Of a stretch of 64,000 nucleotides of DNA, positions 60,959 to 64,000 are shown piece after piece. How positions within the stretch are numbered: position 1 is the first letter of the stretch; every line of letters begins with the position of its first letter. The notes under the pieces were generated by a model. It saw only the letters and a program-made list of their open reading frames with translations, searched no databases and was not told the DNA's origin. A program made the translations under genes and the position numbers. Source of the stretch: Streptomyces vinaceus (lineage in GTDB: Bacteria; Actinomycetota; Actinomycetes; Streptomycetales; Streptomycetaceae). The stretch is from NCBI RefSeq assembly GCF_008704935.1, contig NZ_CP023692.1, positions 992,001 to 1,056,000 on the forward strand. Direction: 5' to 3'.

Positions 60959-63590
60959 GTCGGTTCCTCTTCTTCTCTCGAGTGGTGCGATGGGTCACGG
61001 CCCCGGACGGGGCCGGCTCTGGGGCCGCCGCGGTGCGCCGCAGCGGCGGAAGGAACGGCAGGTGCGCGCGCCCGCCGGGCGCGGCGCTGCCGAGGGCGAG
61101 GAGAGCGCCGGCGGTGCCCGTGGCGAGATCCATGGACAGGCGCATCATCTGCTCGCCGGGGAAGGCCAGATGGCCCTGGTACGGCACGGCGTGCCGGGCC
61201 AGCGCGTCGATCTGGCGGGCGATGTCCGCGGGGCCCGTGCCCGGGCCGGGGGTGGTGGTCCGGGCCAGGTGGAGGACCATCCCGGCGGCGCCGCGCAGCA
61301 GGCCGGGCTGGGCGTAGAAGGTCGCCTGCGCCGCCCGTACGATCTCGCGCCGGGCCTTCTCGAACCGCTCGTCGGGAGCGTGCTCCAGCCAGTCGTCGAG
61401 GACCATGCCGATGCCGACGCTGCCCTCGCCGAGGTACGGCATGGTGCGCCAGCCCTCGTTCACCTGGAGGGTGCCGTACGCGCTGGTGACGCAGCGGTCG
61501 AGGTCGCGGTGGAGCGCCCGGGCGGACTGGAGCAGCAGTTCCTTGTCGCCGGTGCGTTCGTACAGCCGCAGGAAGAGCAGGGCGGGGCCGGTGTTCCCGT
61601 ACATCAGTCCGGCGCGGGCCGGCCGGTGTTCGGGCCGGGCGAGCAGGTCGGCGCAGCGCAGGGCCGCGGTGTGCAGTTCGCCCTCGCCGCTCGCGGTGCC
61701 GAGGGCGTCCAGGGCCAGCCCGATGCCGGCGAGTCCGCCGTGCAGGTCCGGGCCGGCGCTCTGCCAGGGCTGGTGCAGCAGCCGCTCGGCGAGGGCGAGG
61801 GCGCGCTCCGCGTGGCCGAGCCGGTCCAGCGTCCAGGCCGTGCCGGCGAGGCCGTCGTAGAAGCCGAGCGGGGTGCCTGAGGCCGGTTCGGCGGTCCGCT
61901 CCAGCAGCCATTGCTCGGCCTCGGGCCAGGGTGCGGCGCCGGTCTCGGCGAGGGCGTGGAGGACCCCGGCGATGCCGTTGCCGAAGCAGGTGCCGCCTCC
62001 GGCGTTCGCGAACTGGGCGATGTCACCCGGTACGAAGCGGTCCTCGCGCTCCGGGGTGGCGCTCGCGCGGATCGCCGCGGTCATCGAGGTACGGGCGGCC
62101 GGCCACTCCCCCGGCTCGACGGGCAGGTACGGGCGGCGCGGGGCGGGAAGGCGGCCACCCGGTTCGCCCTGCGGGGCGCCGGACAGGATCTCCTCGACGG
62201 CTTCGTCGAGGAAGCGCCCCGGTACGGGGAACTGCGCGGCGGCGACGGCGGCCAGATGGGCGGCCTTGGCCCGGTCCAGGACGAGCAGGCTGGTCAGGGG
62301 GAGGAACAGGGCGAGGCGCAGGCAGGCGAGGGCGTAGCGGTCGACGGAGAACCCGCGTCGCTCGGCGGGGGCGACGAAGGCGGGGTTGGCCACGGTCTGC
62401 CGCAGTCCCTCGTCGATGTGCGCGGCGGCCTCGAAGTCCAGGAGGGCGACGGAGGGTTCCCCGCTCTCGTCCTCCTCCACCATGATGTTGAAGAGGTGGA
62501 GGTCGTTGAAGACCACGCCGCGGGCGTGCACGGCCTCGACCGCCTCGGTGACCCCGCGGTGGATCTTCAGGGCCCACTCGGTGTACGAGGCGAGCTCCGC
62601 CGGGTCGGGGTCCGCCTCGATCAGCGGGTGGCGGCGGGCGAAGTAGGTGTTGAGCGGTTTGCCGGGAAGGTGTTGCAGCACCAGGAAGTGGTGGTCGCCG
62701 ACGGTGAACGTGCCGCGCACCGCCGGTACGCAGTCCAGGCCCGACAGCCTTTCCAGCGCGGCCTGTTCGCGGCGGAGCCGGGTCACGGCGTCGGCGCCGT
62801 CGGCGGCGAGTCCGGCGTACGGGCGGGCCTCCTTGAGGACCACGGACTCGCCGGTGCGGCTGTCCTTGCCGACGTAGACCCCGCCGCCGTTGGAGAAGTG
62901 CAGTGCCCGCTCCACCGTGAAGGGGATGCCGGTGAGGGTGGTCGCGGAGCGCGCCGCGAGGTGCGGCTCCAGGAAGGCGGGCAGTTCCAGCCACTCGGGC
63001 GGCTGGAACACCGGTCCGCGCGGGTCCGGTACGAGGCGCCCGTCGGGGGTCTCGATCGCCGGGACCAGCTCGCCGTGCTCGTCGTAGCAGTGCCGCAGGG
63101 TGAAACTGCCGTAGCGCAGGTGGACCGGGCCGGCGCCCCAGCGCAGGTCGCTGAGGATGTACGGGCCGGCCGCCCCGGCGAGCGCCGCGTCGAGGTCCTC
63201 CGCGATCCGGCGGCACTGCTCCTCGTCGGCCGGGTACACCGTGATGAACTTCCCGCTCGCCGCGCGGTCGGCGTACTTGGCGTTGCGCAGGTGCAACAGG
63301 TACCGGCTCGGTATGAACTTGAAGGCGATGCTCCGGGCGGTGCAGTACGCGTACACCGTCGCCAGCAGCGATTCTGCGTTGTCGAGCGTGGCCGAGACGT
63401 GGATCTTCCAGCCCTGTGCGGGCAGTTCGGCGTCGGCGGGGCGCAGGGCGAGCCAGTCGCCGCTGCGGTGCGAGCGCCACCCCGGCGGGACGGGGGCGAG
63501 CGCGGCCGGGTAGCTCTCGCCGGCGCGCCGGTACGGCGCGTCGTAGAACCATCGGTCGGCGTCGCAGAAGGCGGCGTACCCCTTGTTCAC
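60945..63590 (-). CDS. ramC: RamC-like class III lanthipeptide synthetase (LanKC)
   Basis: 881 residues in three parts. N-terminal lyase-like region (about 1-190), starting NKGYAAFCDADRWFYDAPYR. Central Ser/Thr-kinase-like domain (about 210-470): Lys in VVLKEARPY, VVFNDLHLFNIMVEEDE as catalytic loop, and LLDFEAAAH for the metal loop. C-terminal LanC-like cyclase (about 530-860): GGGTCFGNGIAGVLHALAET, LHGGLAGIGLALDA, GLMYGNTGPALLFLRL, MPYLGEGSVGIGM. The LanC zinc ligands (Cys, Cys-His) are not evident, as in RamC/LabKC. It phosphorylates and dehydrates Ser in the RamS core and forms rings. GTG 63590 with GGGAGCAGG. The tail HRTTREKKRNRH overlaps ramS. Confidence 0.93.
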   Translation of the reverse strand: MNKGYAAFCDADRWFYDAPYRRAGESYPAALAPVPPGWRSHRSGDWLALRPADAELPAQGWKIHVSATLDNAESLLATVYAYCTARSIAFKFIPSRYLLHLRNAKYADRAASGKFITVYPADEEQCRRIAEDLDAALAGAAGPYILSDLRWGAGPVHLRYGSFTLRHCYDEHGELVPAIETPDGRLVPDPRGPVFQPPEWLELPAFLEPHLAARSATTLTGIPFTVERALHFSNGGGVYVGKDSRTGESVVLKEARPYAGLAADGADAVTRLRREQAALERLSGLDCVPAVRGTFTVGDHHFLVLQHLPGKPLNTYFARRHPLIEADPDPAELASYTEWALKIHRGVTEAVEAVHARGVVFNDLHLFNIMVEEDESGEPSVALLDFEAAAHIDEGLRQTVANPAFVAPAERRGFSVDRYALACLRLALFLPLTSLLVLDRAKAAHLAAVAAAQFPVPGRFLDEAVEEILSGAPQGEPGGRLPAPRRPYLPVEPGEWPAARTSMTAAIRASATPEREDRFVPGDIAQFANAGGGTCFGNGIAGVLHALAETGAAPWPEAEQWLLERTAEPASGTPLGFYDGLAGTAWTLDRLGHAERALALAERLLHQPWQSAGPDLHGGLAGIGLALDALGTASGEGELHTAALRCADLLARPEHRPARAGLMYGNTGPALLFLRLYERTGDKELLLQSARALHRDLDRCVTSAYGTLQVNEGWRTMPYLGEGSVGIGMVLDDWLEHAPDERFEKARREIVRAAQATFYAQPGLLRGAAGMVLHLARTTTPGPGTGPADIARQIDALARHAVPYQGHLAFPGEQMMRLSMDLATGTAGALLALGSAAPGGRAHLPFLPPLRRTAAAPEPAPSGAVTHRTTREKKRNRHDPS

Positions 63591-63709
63591 ACCTGCTCCC
63601 TCGTTCGGCGGCAGACCCGAAGGTGTCACGCCGGGAGGATGCGGCGACAGTCACGTCTGTCATCGATGGGGTGTGCAGTACTCACGAGTCACCAGTCGGA
63701 TGCCACGGG
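63591..63709 (-). promoter_or_regulatory. ramC promoter region
   Basis: 119 bases between ramC and the VanZ-like stop. TCACG or TCACC occurs at 63626, 63651, 63682 and 63689 on the plus strand. RamR is known to bind upstream of ramC in other species; whether these repeats are its sites I cannot tell. Confidence 0.35.
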
Positions 63710-64000
63710 TCAGGTGTCACGGGGCTCGGCGGCCCGTCGGGTCCACCAGTGCTGGCGGCGCGGGTGGACGGCCCGCCCGAGACGGCGGCCGATCAGCAGG
63801 TATCCGAGGAGCGCGCCGGCCGTGTTGAGGATGACGTCGTCGATGTCGAAGACGCGCCCCGTGACGAGGGCGCCCTGGACGAGCTCCACCAGGGTCATCA
63901 GGCAGACCGTCACGGCCCCGACCCGCAGCAGCCCCCGTGCCGGGGGCAGCAGGACGGGCAGGAGCACCCCGAACGGCACGCCGAGCAGGACGTTCCCGCC
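63710..64000 (-). CDS. VanZ-like membrane protein, C-terminal part
   Basis: The gene continues beyond the window; 96 codons are visible. NVLLGVPFGVLLPVLLPPAR, VCLMTLVELVQGALVTGRVF, DIDDVILNTAGALLGYLLIG form the typical VanZ-like pattern: a G-P turn, a Glu-Gln in a helix, and the NTLG/NTAGALLG motif. VanZ gives low teicoplanin resistance in enterococci; the actinobacterial family is broader and its function is unclear. It lies beside ramC on the same strand with its stop 120 bases upstream of the ramC start. Confidence 0.85.
   Translation of the reverse strand, partial: GGNVLLGVPFGVLLPVLLPPARGLLRVGAVTVCLMTLVELVQGALVTGRVFDIDDVILNTAGALLGYLLIGRRLGRAVHPRRQHWWTRRAAEPRDT

Noticed and set aside
1..64000. 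tRNA, rRNA, riboswitch or phage attachment site
   Set aside because: No characteristic sequence or structure was recognised on reading; absence by eye is not proof.

Overview
This window is from a high-GC actinomycete chromosome, almost certainly a Streptomyces. Support includes extreme GC bias at third codon positions, frequent GTG starts, a subtilisin-inhibitor gene, rare TTA codons in just two genes that I found, and a complete ram (SapB-type morphogenetic lanthipeptide) cluster. The gene mix (many stress proteins, TetR-family switches, secreted enzymes, partner-switching regulators) looks like accessory or arm-proximal DNA. I saw no rRNA, tRNA, CRISPR array, prophage or insertion sequence.

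Layout. 1-4.2 kb: the tail of an ECF sigma factor, then a minus-strand FHA protein / Ser-Thr kinase / membrane protein operon headed by a perfect 12-bp inverted repeat. 4.2-9.5 kb: three adjacent minus-strand genes for secreted hydrolases (M23 peptidase, lysozyme-like muralytic enzyme, GH43-like enzyme), all carrying the same PLL/DUF346-type lectin repeats; the middle one is broken by two identical frameshifts inside a tandemly duplicated repeat. 9.6-16.4 kb: a TetR/oxidoreductase pair, arylamine N-acetyltransferase, VOC, GNAT and flavin-reductase genes, and small hypothetical genes. 16.6-20.5 kb: small stress-type genes (CsbD, Rho-N-like, PPK2, emfourin-like inhibitor, DUF5133, DUF4235, PRC-barrel). 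20.8-31 kb: M20 hydrolase, SSI protease inhibitor, FAD oxidase and aldo-keto reductase each with a divergent TetR gene and visible operator repeats, polysaccharide deacetylase, a histone-H1-like protein, a methyltransferase and a LacI regulator. 31-34.7 kb: a translationally coupled permease / amidohydrolase / TSUP exporter operon. 34.9-42.3 kb: two tandem MuiA/DUF4139 proteins, a PAP2-lipid kinase fusion, a BrkB/YihY membrane protein and a second PAP2 phosphatase.

42.4-52.3 kb is a dense partner-switching module: PP2C phosphatase, hybrid histidine kinase, three HATPase (anti-sigma-like) proteins, two STAS antagonists and a SigB/SigF-type sigma factor. 52.4-56.4 kb holds a 40-residue membrane peptide, DUF4230, MscS channel, hemerythrin, SRPBCC and DUF1206 proteins, again of stress type.

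56.5-63.6 kb is the ram cluster: ramR (plus strand, with a TTA codon) converging on ramC-ramS-ramA-ramB (minus strand). The small ramS gene (44 codons) encodes a SapB-like class III lanthipeptide precursor and overlaps the end of ramC. ramB seems to lack one base near its start, at the same kind of C5/G5 run as the two frameshifts in the lectin-hydrolase gene, which raises the possibility of systematic homopolymer under-calling in this assembly. A partial VanZ-like gene closes the window.
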